DNA from: Acidimicrobiales bacterium
GTDB taxonomy: Bacteria > Actinomycetota > Acidimicrobiia > Acidimicrobiales > Iamiaceae
Assembly (NCBI GenBank): GCA_035547835.1
Contig: DASZTW010000008.1
Coordinates: 204,508 to 268,507, forward strand
Reading direction: 5' to 3'
DNA: 64,000 nucleotides
Part shown: piece by piece, positions 51,554 to 61,339 of the stretch
How the letters are laid out: each line of letters starts with the position of its first letter
Position numbering within the stretch: position 1 is the first letter of the stretch
Notes under the pieces: generated by a model
The model's database searches: none
Told to the model about the DNA's origin: nothing
The model's input: the letters and a program-made list of their open reading frames with translations, nothing else
Position numbers and translations under genes: made by a program

Positions 51554-52563
51554 GCGCGACCTGGGCGGCGACGCTGCCCATCCACTTGGCCTTCTGGCAA
51601 CGAACGCTGATCGGGCTGGTGGTCGTGTTGGTGGTCGCACCGGCGCTCGCGCTCGGTCTGCAAGTTGCCACGGCGACCCTGCGGATCCGGGCGCGCCGAG
51701 GATCGGGCTCGACCGCGGGACCCGGCGGGGTGCTGCAACCTCTCGCCGACCTCGGCCGCGCGGTGCAGTCTGAGGACGTCTTGCCGTCCGGCGCCAGTGC
51801 GGTGCTGGCCGAGACGGCTCTGGCGCTCGCCATCGCCGCTCCCTTCGCGGCGCTGGCGGTGATACCGGCCGGTCCGGATCAGGTCATGGCGCCTGCAGGT
51901 GCGGGCGTGCCGCTCGGGGTTGCCGCGCTGGTGGTGTGCGGTCTCGCGTCGTGGTGGGCCGACGGGCGTGGTGTGGCGTCCCGCGCCGAGGGTGCGGTGA
52001 CGTTCTCCCATGCCGCGATCGCTGCCGCGTTGTTGTGCTTCGCGGCAGCAGCCGCAGCGGTGAGCGCCGGCGCCGCGTCGCTGGCCGGGGTCGTGTCTGG
52101 TCAGATCCACCACGCGGTGTTCGGTTGGGACACCCTCGGTGTCCCCGGCTTGATCCTTCACCCGTTCGCCTTCTTCGTGTGGCTCGCTGCGCTCGCCGCA
52201 CTCTTCCGCGTCGGGCCGTTCCGGATGGCGGGCGCTGGGGTGCCGTACGCGATCGGCGGGCTCCGGGCGTGGGCATGGTCGCTCGCCCGTTGGCTGGGGG
52301 TGCTGGCGGGGTGCGCGCTCGGGGCGACGTTGTTCCTCGGCGGTTGGGCGGTCCCGGGCCATCCCACCCTCACCACTGCGTCAGTGCTGGGCCCGCTGGT
52401 GCTGGCGTGCAAGACGCTGCTGCTGGCGGGGGTGCTGGTGACCGTCGACGTCGGCTGGCCGTCGTTGGGGCTGGCCGCGCGCTGGGGGCTGCTGGTCGGA
52501 TGGCTGCTGCCGTTGGCGCTGATCGACCTCGGCGCCACCGTCTTCGCGAAGTTGGTGTGGTGA
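51550..52563 (+). CDS. Divergent NuoH-like membrane protein
   Basis: The 337-residue protein has about eight membrane helices. [20 protein letters not shown] aligns with GPYGLLQTLADGTKLLFKED of nuoH, and [20 protein letters not shown] aligns with the nuoH acidic loop, but every glutamate and aspartate there is replaced (E-x-E-x-E becomes G-A-G-V-P). The quinone-tunnel charge pattern is therefore gone. It starts GTG and overlaps the NuoBD fusion (GTGA) and the ferredoxin (TGATG). It would anchor the fused protein to the membrane. Confidence 0.75.
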   Translation: MSATWAATLPIHLAFWQRTLIGLVVVLVVAPALALGLQVATATLRIRARRGSGSTAGPGGVLQPLADLGRAVQSEDVLPSGASAVLAETALALAIAAPFAALAVIPAGPDQVMAPAGAGVPLGVAALVVCGLASWWADGRGVASRAEGAVTFSHAAIAAALLCFAAAAAAVSAGAASLAGVVSGQIHHAVFGWDTLGVPGLILHPFAFFVWLAALAALFRVGPFRMAGAGVPYAIGGLRAWAWSLARWLGVLAGCALGATLFLGGWAVPGHPTLTTASVLGPLVLACKTLLLAGVLVTVDVGWPSLGLAARWGLLVGWLLPLALIDLGATVFAKLVW

Positions 52564-52952
52564 TGGGCGTCGGTGGCTGGCGTGGCCTCGGTCGCTCGTG
52601 GTGGGCGACGTTGCGAGCTGCGAGCCGCCCGCCGGTGACGGTTGCCTGGCCGGCGGAGCGCGAGGAGCCCGTGTCGACCGCCCGCGGTTCCATCGCCATC
52701 GACAGCCGCAAGTGCGACGACAGCCAGGCCTGCGTCCGTGCCTGTCCGACCGGCTGCCTGCAGGCGACCGCCGCGGGCCTCCGCCTCGACCGCGCCGCGT
52801 GCATCTCGTGCGGGCTGTGCGTCGAGGCGTGTCCCACCGGGGCGGTCAGTTGGTCGGCGGTCGACGAGCTGGCCGCCACGACGCCCGACGGCTTGGTCGT
52901 CGACGTCGAACGGGCGGACCCGCCTGGTGCGCCCACTGCCGATCCGGCCTGA
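52563..52952 (+). CDS. NuoI-like ferredoxin with an altered cluster site
   Basis: The 129-residue protein has a basic N-terminus ([18 protein letters not shown]) that could dock to the membrane subunit, then a ferredoxin domain. The second motif [16 protein letters not shown] is canonical. The first reads [15 protein letters not shown]: the second cysteine of C-x2-C-x2-C is replaced by Ser, so that site has one ligand fewer and may hold a [3Fe-4S] cluster or none; an extra cysteine follows at +4 after the final CP. It ends the module 47 bases before acs. Confidence 0.8.
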   Translation: MGVGGWRGLGRSWWATLRAASRPPVTVAWPAEREEPVSTARGSIAIDSRKCDDSQACVRACPTGCLQATAAGLRLDRAACISCGLCVEACPTGAVSWSAVDELAATTPDGLVVDVERADPPGAPTADPA

Positions 52953-52999
52953 TTGGCGTCACTAGGGTGGCAGCGGTCCCACCAGCGGAGGTCCTACGC

Positions 53000-54982
53000 A
53001 TGCCCGAGCAACCGCAACCTGCGATCGAGGCACTGATGCTCGAAGATCGTGAGTTCGCACCGCCCGCCGGCGTGCGTGCCGATGCACTGGTGTCCGACCG
53101 CCATCTGCACGACGAAGCCCGCGCGGATCCCGAGGGGTTCTGGGCGGCCCAGGCGAGCGAGCTGCTCGACTGGGACCGTCCGTGGGACTCGGTGCTCGAC
53201 TGGAAGCTGCCCTACGCGAAGTGGTTCGTGGGCGGGCAGCTCAACGCCGCGCACAACTGCCTCGACCGCCACGTCGACGCGGGTCTGGGTGGCCGGGTCG
53301 CGTACCACTGGGAAGGCGAGCCCGGTGACCAACGCACGATCACGTACGCCGAGCTGCGCGACGAGGTCGCCAAGTTCGCGAACGTCCTCAAAGGTCTCGG
53401 TGTCGCCAAGGGCGACCGGGTCGCGATCTACCTGCCGATGATCCCGGAGTTGCCGGTCGCGATGCTGGCCTGTGCTCGCATCGGCGCACCTCACTCGGTC
53501 GTGTTCGGAGGATTTTCTGCCGACGCGCTGGCCGATCGCATCAACGATGCCGAGTGCAAGGTGCTGGTCACCGCCGATGGCGGTTGGCGGCGCGGCAGCC
53601 CGGTGCCGCTGAAGCCCGCCGCCGACGTCGCGCTCGCGCAGACCTCGAGCATCGAACATGTCGTGGTGGTGCAGCGCACGTCGGCGTCGGGTGACGACAC
53701 GCCCACCGCCATGACCGACGGCCGCGACCACTGGTACCACGACCTCATGGCCGACGCCTCGGCCGAGTGCCCTTGTGAGCCAATGGACAGCGAAGACCTG
53801 CTGTACCTCCTGTACACGTCCGGCACCACGGGCAAGCCGAAAGGCATCATGCACACCACCGGCGGCTACCTCGCCCAGTGCGCGTTCACCCACAAGTACG
53901 TCTTCGACCTCCACCCCGAGCGCGACGTGTACTGGTGCGCCGCCGACATCGGCTGGGTCACCGGCCACAGCTACATCGTGTACGGCCCTTTGGCCAACGC
54001 CGCCACGTCGGTGATCTACGAAGGCTCGCCCGACACCCCCGGCAAGGACCGCAACTGGGACATCGTCGAGCGTTACGGCGTCACGATCTTGTACACCGCG
54101 CCGACGGCCATCCGCGCGTTCATGCGGTGGGGCACGCAGGAGCCCGAGCAGCACGACTTGTCGAGCTTGCGGATCCTGGGGTCGGTCGGTGAGCCCATCA
54201 ACCCTGAGGCGTGGATCTGGTACCACACGCACATCGGCGGGGAGCGCTGCCCGATCGTCGACACCTGGTGGCAGACCGAAACGGGCGCCATCATGATCTC
54301 GCCGTTGCCCGGCGTCACGACGACCAAGCCCGGTTCGGCCACGTTCCCGCTGCCAGGCATCAGCGCCGCGGTCGTCGACGACGCCGGCACCCCCGTCGGG
54401 TCCGGCGGGGGCTACCTCACGCTCGACCAGCCGTGGCCGTCGATGTTGCGCGGCATCTGGGGTGACCCGAAGCGCTACGAGGAGACGTACTGGGGCCGCT
54501 TCCCCGGTCGCTACTTCGCAGGCGACGGCGCCAAGCTCGACGGCGACGGCTACTTCTGGGTCATCGGGCGAGTCGACGACGTCATGAACGTGTCGGGCCA
54601 CCGCATCTCCACCACCGAGGTCGAGTCCGCGCTGGTCGACGACCAGCGGGTTGCCGAAGCCGCCGTGGTCGGCGCCAAGGACGACCTGACCGGCCAGGCG
54701 ATCGTCGCGTTCGTCACCTTGCGCGGCGGCCAGGACGGCACCCCCGACGTGGGCGAAGAGCTTCGCGAGCACGTCGCCGACAAGATCGGCAAGATCGCCC
54801 GTCCCAAGACCGTCATCTTCACCGATGACCTTCCCAAGACCCGTAGCGGCAAGATCATGCGCCGCTTGTTGCGCGACGTGGCCGACGGCCGCGACCTCGG
54901 TGACACGACCACGCTGGCCGACCCCGCGGTGGTCGAGGAGATCCGTACACGCGCGTCGGCCGGAGGCGCGGGCGACGAGTGA
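53000..54982 (+). CDS. acs: Acetyl-coenzyme A synthetase
   Basis: The 660-residue enzyme makes acetyl-CoA from acetate, ATP and CoA. Motifs include [52 protein letters not shown] and the C-terminal regulatory lysine in [14 protein letters not shown], usually acetylated. The RBS GCGGAGG lies eight bases before ATG at 53000. It runs in the same direction as the complex-I-like module; a promoter (TAGGGT near 52963) may lie in the gap. Its stop overlaps the next gene (GTGA). Confidence 0.95.
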   Translation: MPEQPQPAIEALMLEDREFAPPAGVRADALVSDRHLHDEARADPEGFWAAQASELLDWDRPWDSVLDWKLPYAKWFVGGQLNAAHNCLDRHVDAGLGGRVAYHWEGEPGDQRTITYAELRDEVAKFANVLKGLGVAKGDRVAIYLPMIPELPVAMLACARIGAPHSVVFGGFSADALADRINDAECKVLVTADGGWRRGSPVPLKPAADVALAQTSSIEHVVVVQRTSASGDDTPTAMTDGRDHWYHDLMADASAECPCEPMDSEDLLYLLYTSGTTGKPKGIMHTTGGYLAQCAFTHKYVFDLHPERDVYWCAADIGWVTGHSYIVYGPLANAATSVIYEGSPDTPGKDRNWDIVERYGVTILYTAPTAIRAFMRWGTQEPEQHDLSSLRILGSVGEPINPEAWIWYHTHIGGERCPIVDTWWQTETGAIMISPLPGVTTTKPGSATFPLPGISAAVVDDAGTPVGSGGGYLTLDQPWPSMLRGIWGDPKRYEETYWGRFPGRYFAGDGAKLDGDGYFWVIGRVDDVMNVSGHRISTTEVESALVDDQRVAEAAVVGAKDDLTGQAIVAFVTLRGGQDGTPDVGEELREHVADKIGKIARPKTVIFTDDLPKTRSGKIMRRLLRDVADGRDLGDTTTLADPAVVEEIRTRASAGGAGDE

Positions 54983-55515
54983 CCACGCAGGTGAGCGGCC
55001 CGGGTTCCAGCCCGGCTTGGGATCCCCGTGCCATGACGCCTGACAACTGGTGGTGGCGCGACGGACCGGTCGATGCCGGGCCCGCCGTGGTGTTCGACCT
55101 CGACGGGGTGCTGTCCGACGCGGCCGGGCGCCAGCACTTCCTCGACCGTCCCTTCCAGGACTGGGAGGCGTTCTTCGCCGCGTGCGGTGAGGACCCGATC
55201 ATCGACGAGACCGCCCGCCTGCTCGAAGTGCTCGACCCAGCGCTGCATGTGGTGCTGCTCACGGCGCGGCCTGCTCGGGTGCAACCGCAGACGCTGGGGT
55301 GGCTGCACCGCTACGCACTCCGCTGGGACCTGCTGATCATGCGTGACTTCGGCGACTACGCGTCGTCGCGGATGTTCAAGCATCGCACCGTGCGCGAGCT
55401 GCGTGACTACGGCTTCGATCTCCGCCTCGCGTTCGAAGACGATCGCCGCAACGTCGAGATGTTCCACGGCGCCGGTGTGCCCTGCGTGTACATCCATTCC
55501 GGCTACTACGACTGA
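54979..55515 (+). CDS. HAD-superfamily phosphatase
   Basis: The 178-residue protein shows motif [13 protein letters not shown] with the nucleophilic aspartates, motif [10 protein letters not shown], and the acidic motif [13 protein letters not shown]. It lacks a large cap domain. The fold resembles the phosphatase domain of polynucleotide kinase-phosphatases; the substrate is unknown. GTG overlaps the acs stop, so both are coupled; a role in recycling a nucleotide or AMP-related product would fit but is speculation. Confidence 0.8.
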   Translation: MTTQVSGPGSSPAWDPRAMTPDNWWWRDGPVDAGPAVVFDLDGVLSDAAGRQHFLDRPFQDWEAFFAACGEDPIIDETARLLEVLDPALHVVLLTARPARVQPQTLGWLHRYALRWDLLIMRDFGDYASSRMFKHRTVRELRDYGFDLRLAFEDDRRNVEMFHGAGVPCVYIHSGYYD

Positions 55516-55573
55516 GCGCTGGCGGGCTGAGGAGGCGAGCCGCGGGCGAGCCGACCCATCAACACGGCGCCTG

Positions 55574-55596
55574 TTCGCCGGGCGCAGCCTGGCGAA
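55574..55596 (+). terminator. Hairpin terminator between the HAD phosphatase and htpX
   Basis: TTCGCCGGGC (55574-55583) pairs with GCCTGGCGAA (55587-55596) across the loop GCA, with one G-T pair in ten. No U-tract follows. Confidence 0.6.
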
Positions 55597-55726
55597 TCGA
55601 ACGGTGACCCGCGACTCGGGCGACCTGTTCGCGCAGGACTTACGTAGCGTTTCTCGACCGTCGGTACGCTTCGATCAGACGCAGGCGACGTGCCTGCCAC
55701 GACGTGCCTTCCCGGGGCGTGAGGTC

Positions 55727-56578
55727 ATGAAGAACAACATCAAGACAGTCGTGTTGCTCGCGGCGATCGGTGCCTTGCTCATGGGCATCGGGTCGTTCTG
55801 GGGTCAGGGCGGGTTGCTCATCGGGCTGCTCGTCGGTCTCGTGATGGTGGGTGGCTCGTACTGGTTCAGCGACAAGCTCGCTATCAAGGCAGCCAACGCC
55901 CGGCCGGTCACCGAACAGGAGATGCCGCAGTACTACACGGTCGTCCGCGAGCTGACGCAGCGGGCGAACCTGCCGATGCCGGCGCTGTACGTGAGCCCCG
56001 AGATGCAGCCCAACGCGTTCGCCACGGGCCGCAACCCTGAGCACGCCGCCGTGTGCGTCACGCAGGGCATCTTGCAGGTGCTCGACTGGGACGAGCTGCG
56101 CGGGGTGTTGGCCCACGAGATCAGCCACGTCGGCAACCGCGACATCCTCATCGGGTCGGTTGCCGCGGCGCTGGCCATGGGCATCACGTTCGCAGCCCGC
56201 ATGGCCATGTGGGGTGGTCTGTTGTTCGGCGGCCGTGGCGACGAGCGGGGCAACAACATCTTCGGCATGCTCGCCATGATGATTCTGGCGCCCGTTGCCG
56301 CAGCGCTGTTGCAGATGGCGCTCAGCCGCAGCCGCGAGTTCGAGGCCGACCGTTCCGGTGCCCGCCTCATCGGTGACGGCGAGCCGCTCGCCCGGGCGTT
56401 GCAGAAGATCGAGGGCTACGCCAAGCAGGTGCCGATGGACGTCGACCCGGCCCACGCCACGGCCTACATCATCAACCCGCTCACCGGCCGCGAAGCCAAC
56501 TTCGCGAACCTGTTCCGCTCGCACCCACCCACCGAAGCTCGTCTCGAGCGCCTCCGCAGCCGCGACTGGGCCTCCTGA
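55727..56578 (+). CDS. htpX: Membrane zinc metalloprotease HtpX
   Basis: The 283-residue M48 protease has two N-terminal membrane helices ([36 protein letters not shown]), the zinc motif [10 protein letters not shown] near residue 130, and two further helices flanking [12 protein letters not shown], with the third ligand in [13 protein letters not shown]. It degrades misfolded membrane proteins. TACGCT (55665-55670) is a likely -10; GTGAGG precedes the ATG. The upstream frame is not coding. Confidence 0.93.
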   Translation: MKNNIKTVVLLAAIGALLMGIGSFWGQGGLLIGLLVGLVMVGGSYWFSDKLAIKAANARPVTEQEMPQYYTVVRELTQRANLPMPALYVSPEMQPNAFATGRNPEHAAVCVTQGILQVLDWDELRGVLAHEISHVGNRDILIGSVAAALAMGITFAARMAMWGGLLFGGRGDERGNNIFGMLAMMILAPVAAALLQMALSRSREFEADRSGARLIGDGEPLARALQKIEGYAKQVPMDVDPAHATAYIINPLTGREANFANLFRSHPPTEARLERLRSRDWAS

Positions 56579-56846
56579 CCTCTTCCCCTCTCCGTTCTGG
56601 GTGGGGATCTGGTCGCCGGGGCGGCCACATCTGCCCCCAGCTCGGTGATGGTTGGGGGGCCGCAATCTGGTGGTGCATGTGGCAGATGGCGGGGCTGGTC
56701 CTGGCGGCCCTCGGTACCGCTGGGCGGCGTCCTCCTCCTCACCGCAGCCACGGCTGCGCCTTCGTCGTGCGTCCGGGCCAGCGGCACCGAACGACTCGCC
56801 CTGACCACGTCCTCACCCACCGGACACACCACTAGGTTCTTCGCCG
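56579..56846. other. Intergenic region before hyuA
   Basis: This 268-base gap after htpX contains G-rich sequence, a frame with a hydrophobic stretch that runs into hyuA and is unsupported, and TAGGTT (56833-56838) eight bases before the hyuA ATG. Nothing else convincing is seen. Confidence 0.5.
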
Positions 56847-58661
56847 ATGCGGTTCGGGGTCGACACCGGCGGGACGTTCACCGACGCGGTGGGGGCGGAC
56901 GGTGCAGCCTGCAAGGTGCCGTCGACCCCAAGGGAGCCGGCCGCGTCGGTGCGCTTGGCGCTCGACGAGCTCGGCGGGTGCGACACCCTTGCGCACGGCA
57001 CCACCGTTGCCACGAATGCCCTGCTCGAGCGCCGGTTGGCGACCGTGGCGCTGGTGACCAACGAAGGGTTCGCCGACGTCATCGAGATCGCCCGGCAGGT
57101 ACGGCCGTCGTTGTACGACCCGTTTGCCGACCGTCCCGATCCGCCCGTCCCGCGCCGCCTTCGCGTCGAGGTTGCCGGGCGGCTGGCTGCCGACGGCACC
57201 ACGCTGCGCCCGGTCGACCTCGCTTCGCTGCCGCCGTTGCCGACCGAGGTCGACGCGGTCGCCGTCTGCCTGCTGCACAGCGACCTCGACCCGGGCCACG
57301 AGCGCGAGGTGGGGGACCACTTGCGCGCCCGAGGCCTCGACGTGACGTGCTCGTGCGACGTATCGCCCGAGTTCCGCGAGTACGAGCGGATGCTCACGAC
57401 CGTCGTCGACGCCGGCCTTCGCCCGGTGTGTCGCGCGTACCTCGAGCAGGTCGGGTCGCTGGCGCCCCGCGTGTTCGTGATGACATCGAGCGGGGGGCTG
57501 GTGCCCGCTGGCGTCGGCGCCGAGCACCCGGCGCTGCTCACGCTGTCAGGTCCTGCTGGTGGTGTGCGTGCCGCCGCTGCGATCGCCGCTGCCAACGGTT
57601 GGCCCGACGCGGTGAGCCTCGACATGGGCGGCACGTCGACCGATGTCTGCCTGATCCAGGGCGCCGTGCCCGATCCTGCGCCGGGCCGTGAGGTGGGCGG
57701 ATGGCCGCTGCGCCTGCCGGCGATCGACGTCCACACCATCGGCGCGGGCGGCGGGTCGATCGCCCGGATCGACCCGGGTGGCGCGCTCGTGGTGGGACCC
57801 GAGTCGGCGGGTGCCGATCCAGGCCCGGCGTGCTACGGGAGGGGAGGCCGTCACCCGACCGTGACCGACGCCGATCTGGTGCTCGGCCGCGTCCCCGACG
57901 CGCAGGGTCTCGGCGGCCTCGGAAAGCTCGACCGCGCCGCGGCGCTCGCGGCGATCGAGGGCGCGGGGGTGACGGCCGAGGGAATCTGCCGTGTGGTCGA
58001 CGTGGGGATGGAGGGAGCGTTGCGGGTCGTCTCGGTGGCGCGGGGCGTCGACCCCCGCGGGCTCGCGCTCGTCGCGTTCGGCGGCGCCGGCCCGCTGCAC
58101 GCGGTCGCGCTGGCCGAGGCGCTCGACATGGCATGCGTGATCGTGCCGCCACGTGCCGGCGTGCTGTCCGCAGTCGGGCTGCTCGGCGCGCCCGAGCGGC
58201 GCGAGGTCGTGCGCTCCTGGCCGCACGGCGTGTCGACCGAAGGTCTGGCGGCGCACGGCGAGCGCCTCGCGGCCGAAGCCGTTGCGCTGGTCGGTGGCGA
58301 CCCCGAGACCACCAGCGCCGAGGTCGTGTTCGACGCCCGGTACGTCGGTCAGGGCCACGAGTTGATCGTCGCCGACGTGGCCAGGTTCCACGACGAGCAC
58401 TTGCGCCGCAACGGCTTCGCCCGCCCCGACGCGCCGATCGAGGTGGTCGCGTTGCGGGCACGCGCCTGGCGCGATGCGCCCATCGATGTCCTCGATCTTC
58501 CCGTTCCCGATCGCCCGGCCGGTCTCGGCCCGTGCGTGCTCGCCGAGCCCGACTGCACGATCTGGGTGCCCGATGGCTGGGAGGCCGTGCCCGGCGAAGC
58601 GGGCGCGCTGATCCTCCAGCGCCGGGCGAGGCCGGCGTCGACGGTCGGGAGGGGCCGGTGA
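56847..58661 (+). CDS. Hydantoinase/oxoprolinase subunit A (HyuA-like)
   Basis: The 604-residue protein is the actin-like ATPase half of N-methylhydantoinase/5-oxoprolinase-type enzymes: FGVDTGGTFTDAVG at the start, THGTTVATNALLER-like LAHGTTVATNALLERR, VSLDMGGTSTDVCLIQ and IGAGGGSIARIDPGGAL near residues 260-310. It pairs with the next gene. It is somewhat shorter than the usual ~680. The substrate (hydantoin, oxoproline or acetone-type) cannot be told from sequence. A leaderless -10 precedes it. Confidence 0.9.
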   Translation: MRFGVDTGGTFTDAVGADGAACKVPSTPREPAASVRLALDELGGCDTLAHGTTVATNALLERRLATVALVTNEGFADVIEIARQVRPSLYDPFADRPDPPVPRRLRVEVAGRLAADGTTLRPVDLASLPPLPTEVDAVAVCLLHSDLDPGHEREVGDHLRARGLDVTCSCDVSPEFREYERMLTTVVDAGLRPVCRAYLEQVGSLAPRVFVMTSSGGLVPAGVGAEHPALLTLSGPAGGVRAAAAIAAANGWPDAVSLDMGGTSTDVCLIQGAVPDPAPGREVGGWPLRLPAIDVHTIGAGGGSIARIDPGGALVVGPESAGADPGPACYGRGGRHPTVTDADLVLGRVPDAQGLGGLGKLDRAAALAAIEGAGVTAEGICRVVDVGMEGALRVVSVARGVDPRGLALVAFGGAGPLHAVALAEALDMACVIVPPRAGVLSAVGLLGAPERREVVRSWPHGVSTEGLAAHGERLAAEAVALVGGDPETTSAEVVFDARYVGQGHELIVADVARFHDEHLRRNGFARPDAPIEVVALRARAWRDAPIDVLDLPVPDRPAGLGPCVLAEPDCTIWVPDGWEAVPGEAGALILQRRARPASTVGRGR

Positions 58662-60400
58662 GCGCCGAAGCTCGACCCGCACCGGACCCGGCCGGTCTCC
58701 AAGTGTTGCTCGCGCGCCTCGTCGGCATCGCCGAGGAGATGGGTGCTGCGCTGCGCCGGTCGGCGTACAGCCCCAACATCCGTGAGCGGGCCGACTGCTC
58801 GGCCGCGCTGTTCACGCCCGCCGGTGAGCTGTTGGTCCAAGCCGAGCACATCCCGGTGCATCTCGGCTCGATGCCGGCCTCGGTGCGGGCGGCGGTCGAC
58901 GCGGTCGACGTGAGCGACCTGCGGCCCGGCGACCAGATCATCGTGAACGACCCCTTCGCCGGTGGCACCCACCTCAACGACGTGACGCTGGTGGCGCCGG
59001 CCTTCTCGGCCGGACGGCTGATCGGGTGGGCAGCCAACCGGGCGCACCACGCCGACCTCGGAGGTGCCGCCCCGGGCTCGTTGCCCGCGGACGCGACCGA
59101 GATCTTCGCCGAGGGCCTGCGGATCCCACCGGTGCGCCTCACCCACGAAGTTCGTGCCTTGTTCGTGGCCGCCTCCCGCACGCCCGACGAGCGGCGTGGC
59201 GACCTCGACGCGCAAGTGGGCGCCAACGTGGTCGGTGCCGGGCGGTTGTCCGCGCTGGCCGGCACCGGCGCAGTGTGGGACGACGTGCTCGACTACGGCG
59301 AGCGGCGGATGCGAGCTGCCCTTGCCGCGGTGCCCGACGGCTCGTGGACGTTCCGCGACGTGATCGACTCGGTCGGGGCGCCTGGGCCCGACGGCCCGGC
59401 ACCGGGCGCGGCGATCGAGGTGTGCGTCACCATCGCGGGCGAGCGCATCGCCTTCGACCTCACCGGGTCCGATGCCCAACGGCCCGGCAACGTCAACGCC
59501 GTTGCCGCGGTGACCGACTCGGCGGTCGGCTTCGCGCTCCGCAGCGTGGTCGACCCCACGATCCCGGCCAACGGCGGTGCCATGCGGCCCGTCGAGATCG
59601 TCACCCGGCCGGGCACCATCGTGGCGGCCGTCCCCCCAGTCGCGGTCGGCGCCGGTAATGTCGAAGTGTCCCAACGGGTCGCCGACGTGTGCCTTGGCGC
59701 GCTGGCCCAGGCCCTCCCCGGCCGCGTCGGCGCGGCGAGTCAAGGCACGATGAACAACGTCCTCGTCGGCGGCGACGGCTGGGTGTACTACGAAACCGTC
59801 GGCGGTGGCCAAGGTGGTCGACCGACGCACGGCTCGGCCTCGCCCACACCCGGCATGAGCGGGGTGCACACCGCCATGACCAAGACTGCTCGAGTTGACC
59901 TCCGGTCAGGCGAACCCCGCCCCGGCCAGTCGGGAATTCACACCGCGATGACCAATACGCGGAATACCCCCATCGAAGCGCTGGAGCGGGCCTTCCCGTT
60001 GCGAGTGCTCCGGTACCGCCTGCGGCGGGACAGCGGTGGCGCGGGCTGGTCGTCGGGTGGCGAAGGTATCGAGCGAGACCTCCAGATGCTGGAGGACGTG
60101 ACGGTGTCGCTGATCACCGAGCGCCGGGTGAGCCAACCGTGGGGCCTTGCCGGCGGTGAGCCGGGAGCTGTCGGTGAGAACTGGCTGCTGCCCGGCGGCG
60201 ACGAGGCCCGAGCCGAGCGCCTCCCCGACAAGTGCACCCTCCGCCTCGCAGCCGGCGACGTCCTCCGCATGCTGACGCCAGGCGGTGGCGGCTGGGGTCG
60301 AGCGTCACACCAACTCTCACTCACGGAGGGTGCGATCACCATCGTGGGACCCGGCCTCGAGCCCGACCCCGAGATGAACGACTCCTACTTCGTGGATTGA
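58658..60400 (+). CDS. Hydantoinase/oxoprolinase subunit B (HyuB-like) with internal duplication
   Basis: The 580-residue partner subunit has ERADCSAALFTPAGELLVQ, ADLGGAAPGSLPADATEIF, NVEVSQRVADVCLGALAQ and the conserved HTAMTNTRNTPIEALERA. A first, degenerate copy of that last motif (GMSGVHTAMTKT) lies about 30 residues earlier, separated by ARVDLRSGEPRPGQ: a tandem duplication inside a conserved region. GTG overlaps the hyuA stop. Confidence 0.9.
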   Translation: MSAEARPAPDPAGLQVLLARLVGIAEEMGAALRRSAYSPNIRERADCSAALFTPAGELLVQAEHIPVHLGSMPASVRAAVDAVDVSDLRPGDQIIVNDPFAGGTHLNDVTLVAPAFSAGRLIGWAANRAHHADLGGAAPGSLPADATEIFAEGLRIPPVRLTHEVRALFVAASRTPDERRGDLDAQVGANVVGAGRLSALAGTGAVWDDVLDYGERRMRAALAAVPDGSWTFRDVIDSVGAPGPDGPAPGAAIEVCVTIAGERIAFDLTGSDAQRPGNVNAVAAVTDSAVGFALRSVVDPTIPANGGAMRPVEIVTRPGTIVAAVPPVAVGAGNVEVSQRVADVCLGALAQALPGRVGAASQGTMNNVLVGGDGWVYYETVGGGQGGRPTHGSASPTPGMSGVHTAMTKTARVDLRSGEPRPGQSGIHTAMTNTRNTPIEALERAFPLRVLRYRLRRDSGGAGWSSGGEGIERDLQMLEDVTVSLITERRVSQPWGLAGGEPGAVGENWLLPGGDEARAERLPDKCTLRLAAGDVLRMLTPGGGGWGRASHQLSLTEGAITIVGPGLEPDPEMNDSYFVD

Positions 60401-60437
60401 CCCCCATTCCCCGGTGCGTTCCCAGGCGGTCTCCAAC

Positions 60438-60471
60438 GGATCTGACAATCTCCATCGGATCCAACAATCTC
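60438..60471. repeat. Short direct repeat before the Clp_N gene
   Basis: GGATCTGACAATCTC (60438-60452) and GGATCCAACAATCTC (60457-60471) match at 13 of 15 positions, 19 bases apart. The second copy lies within CCATC...GATGG. It may be the end of the hyuAB transcript or a regulatory site. Confidence 0.5.
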
Positions 60472-60514
60472 TGATGGTGGGTGGGTGCTGGTCCGCCTCG
60501 AGGTCAAGGGGCCA

Positions 60515-60549
60515 TTGACGTGTTGCGAGTCGTCAATCTAAAGTTGACG
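60515..60549 (+). promoter_or_regulatory. Leaderless promoter and TTGACG/CGTCAA operator of the Clp_N gene
   Basis: TTGACG (60515-60520) with TAAAGT (60539-60544), 18 bases apart, would start transcription at the ATG at 60551. CGTCAA (60531-60536) lies between TTGACG copies at 60515 and 60544-60549, forming nested inverted repeats directly over the promoter, a probable autoregulatory site. Confidence 0.55.
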
Positions 60550-60550
60550 C

Positions 60551-61339
60551 ATGGCCGAAGAAGAGGAAGCAACCTCCCCGAAACGCACTCCCACCATCGA
60601 CGACCTGGGGATCGGGCTCGACGACCTGATCCGCCTTGTCGACGACAGCGATCCGGGTGCCGAACCCACCGACCTAGTGGCCATCGCGATGGCAGTCGGC
60701 GACCGGCTCGGCGAGCTCGGCGACCATCTGGTCGGCCATTTCGTCGACCAGGCCCGCGCGGCGGGTGCGTCGTGGCGGGAGATCGGGGCGAGCATGGGTG
60801 TCACCAAGCAGGCAGCCCAGAAGCGCTTCGTCCCCGGCCGCGGCGACCCGTCCGAAGAGGGGTTGTTCCAGCGCTTCACCGTGCGGGCCAGGCGGGTGGT
60901 CGAGGTCGCGCACGAGGAAGCCCGACGGATGCGCAGCGCCGCGGTGAGCCCGGAGCACTTGCTGGTCGGGTTGGTCACCGATCCAGAAGGGCTCTCGGCC
61001 AAAGCGCTCGCCAGCCAAGGCATCACGCCTGACCACGTCAGAGGTGCGGTGGCGGCGTCCGGGCTGGCCACTGTCGACGAAGTCGGCGATCGCGTGCCGT
61101 TCGGCAGCGACACCAAGAAGATCCTCGGCTTCGGCCTGCGCGAGGCCCTCCGGCGCCGACACAACTACATCGGTACCGAGCACCTCCTCCTCGGCGCCAT
61201 GACCGACGACACCATGGGGTCGGCCCGGATCCTCACACGCCTCGGCGCCGACCTCGACACGACCCGAGAGTGGATCGACCGGTTCCTCGGCGACCTGGTG
61301 GAGGAGAAGACCGGCTTCCGCCCTGAACTGGCGGACTGA
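60551..61339 (+). CDS. HTH and Clp N-terminal domain protein
   Basis: The 262-residue protein has an acidic N-terminus, an HTH-like segment (AAGASWREIGASMGVTKQAA), and two Clp_N repeats: VSPEHLLVGLVTDPEGLSAK and IGTEHLLLGAMTDDTMGSAR with LGADLDTTREWI. It lacks the AAA+ domains of ClpC. Proteins of this type may be adaptors or regulators of Clp proteases; the DNA-binding region and promoter palindromes favour a regulator of its own gene. The ATG follows the -10 by six bases. Confidence 0.8.
   Translation: MAEEEEATSPKRTPTIDDLGIGLDDLIRLVDDSDPGAEPTDLVAIAMAVGDRLGELGDHLVGHFVDQARAAGASWREIGASMGVTKQAAQKRFVPGRGDPSEEGLFQRFTVRARRVVEVAHEEARRMRSAAVSPEHLLVGLVTDPEGLSAKALASQGITPDHVRGAVAASGLATVDEVGDRVPFGSDTKKILGFGLREALRRRHNYIGTEHLLLGAMTDDTMGSARILTRLGADLDTTREWIDRFLGDLVEEKTGFRPELAD

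Noticed and set aside
56645..56846. Possible small exported gene before hyuA
   Set aside because: The frame has one hydrophobic stretch but no ribosome-binding site, and it runs into hyuA in another frame.
60401..60514. Mobile-element scar from the short direct repeats before the Clp_N gene
   Set aside because: Only 15-base repeats with two mismatches, no transposase and no terminal inverted repeats.
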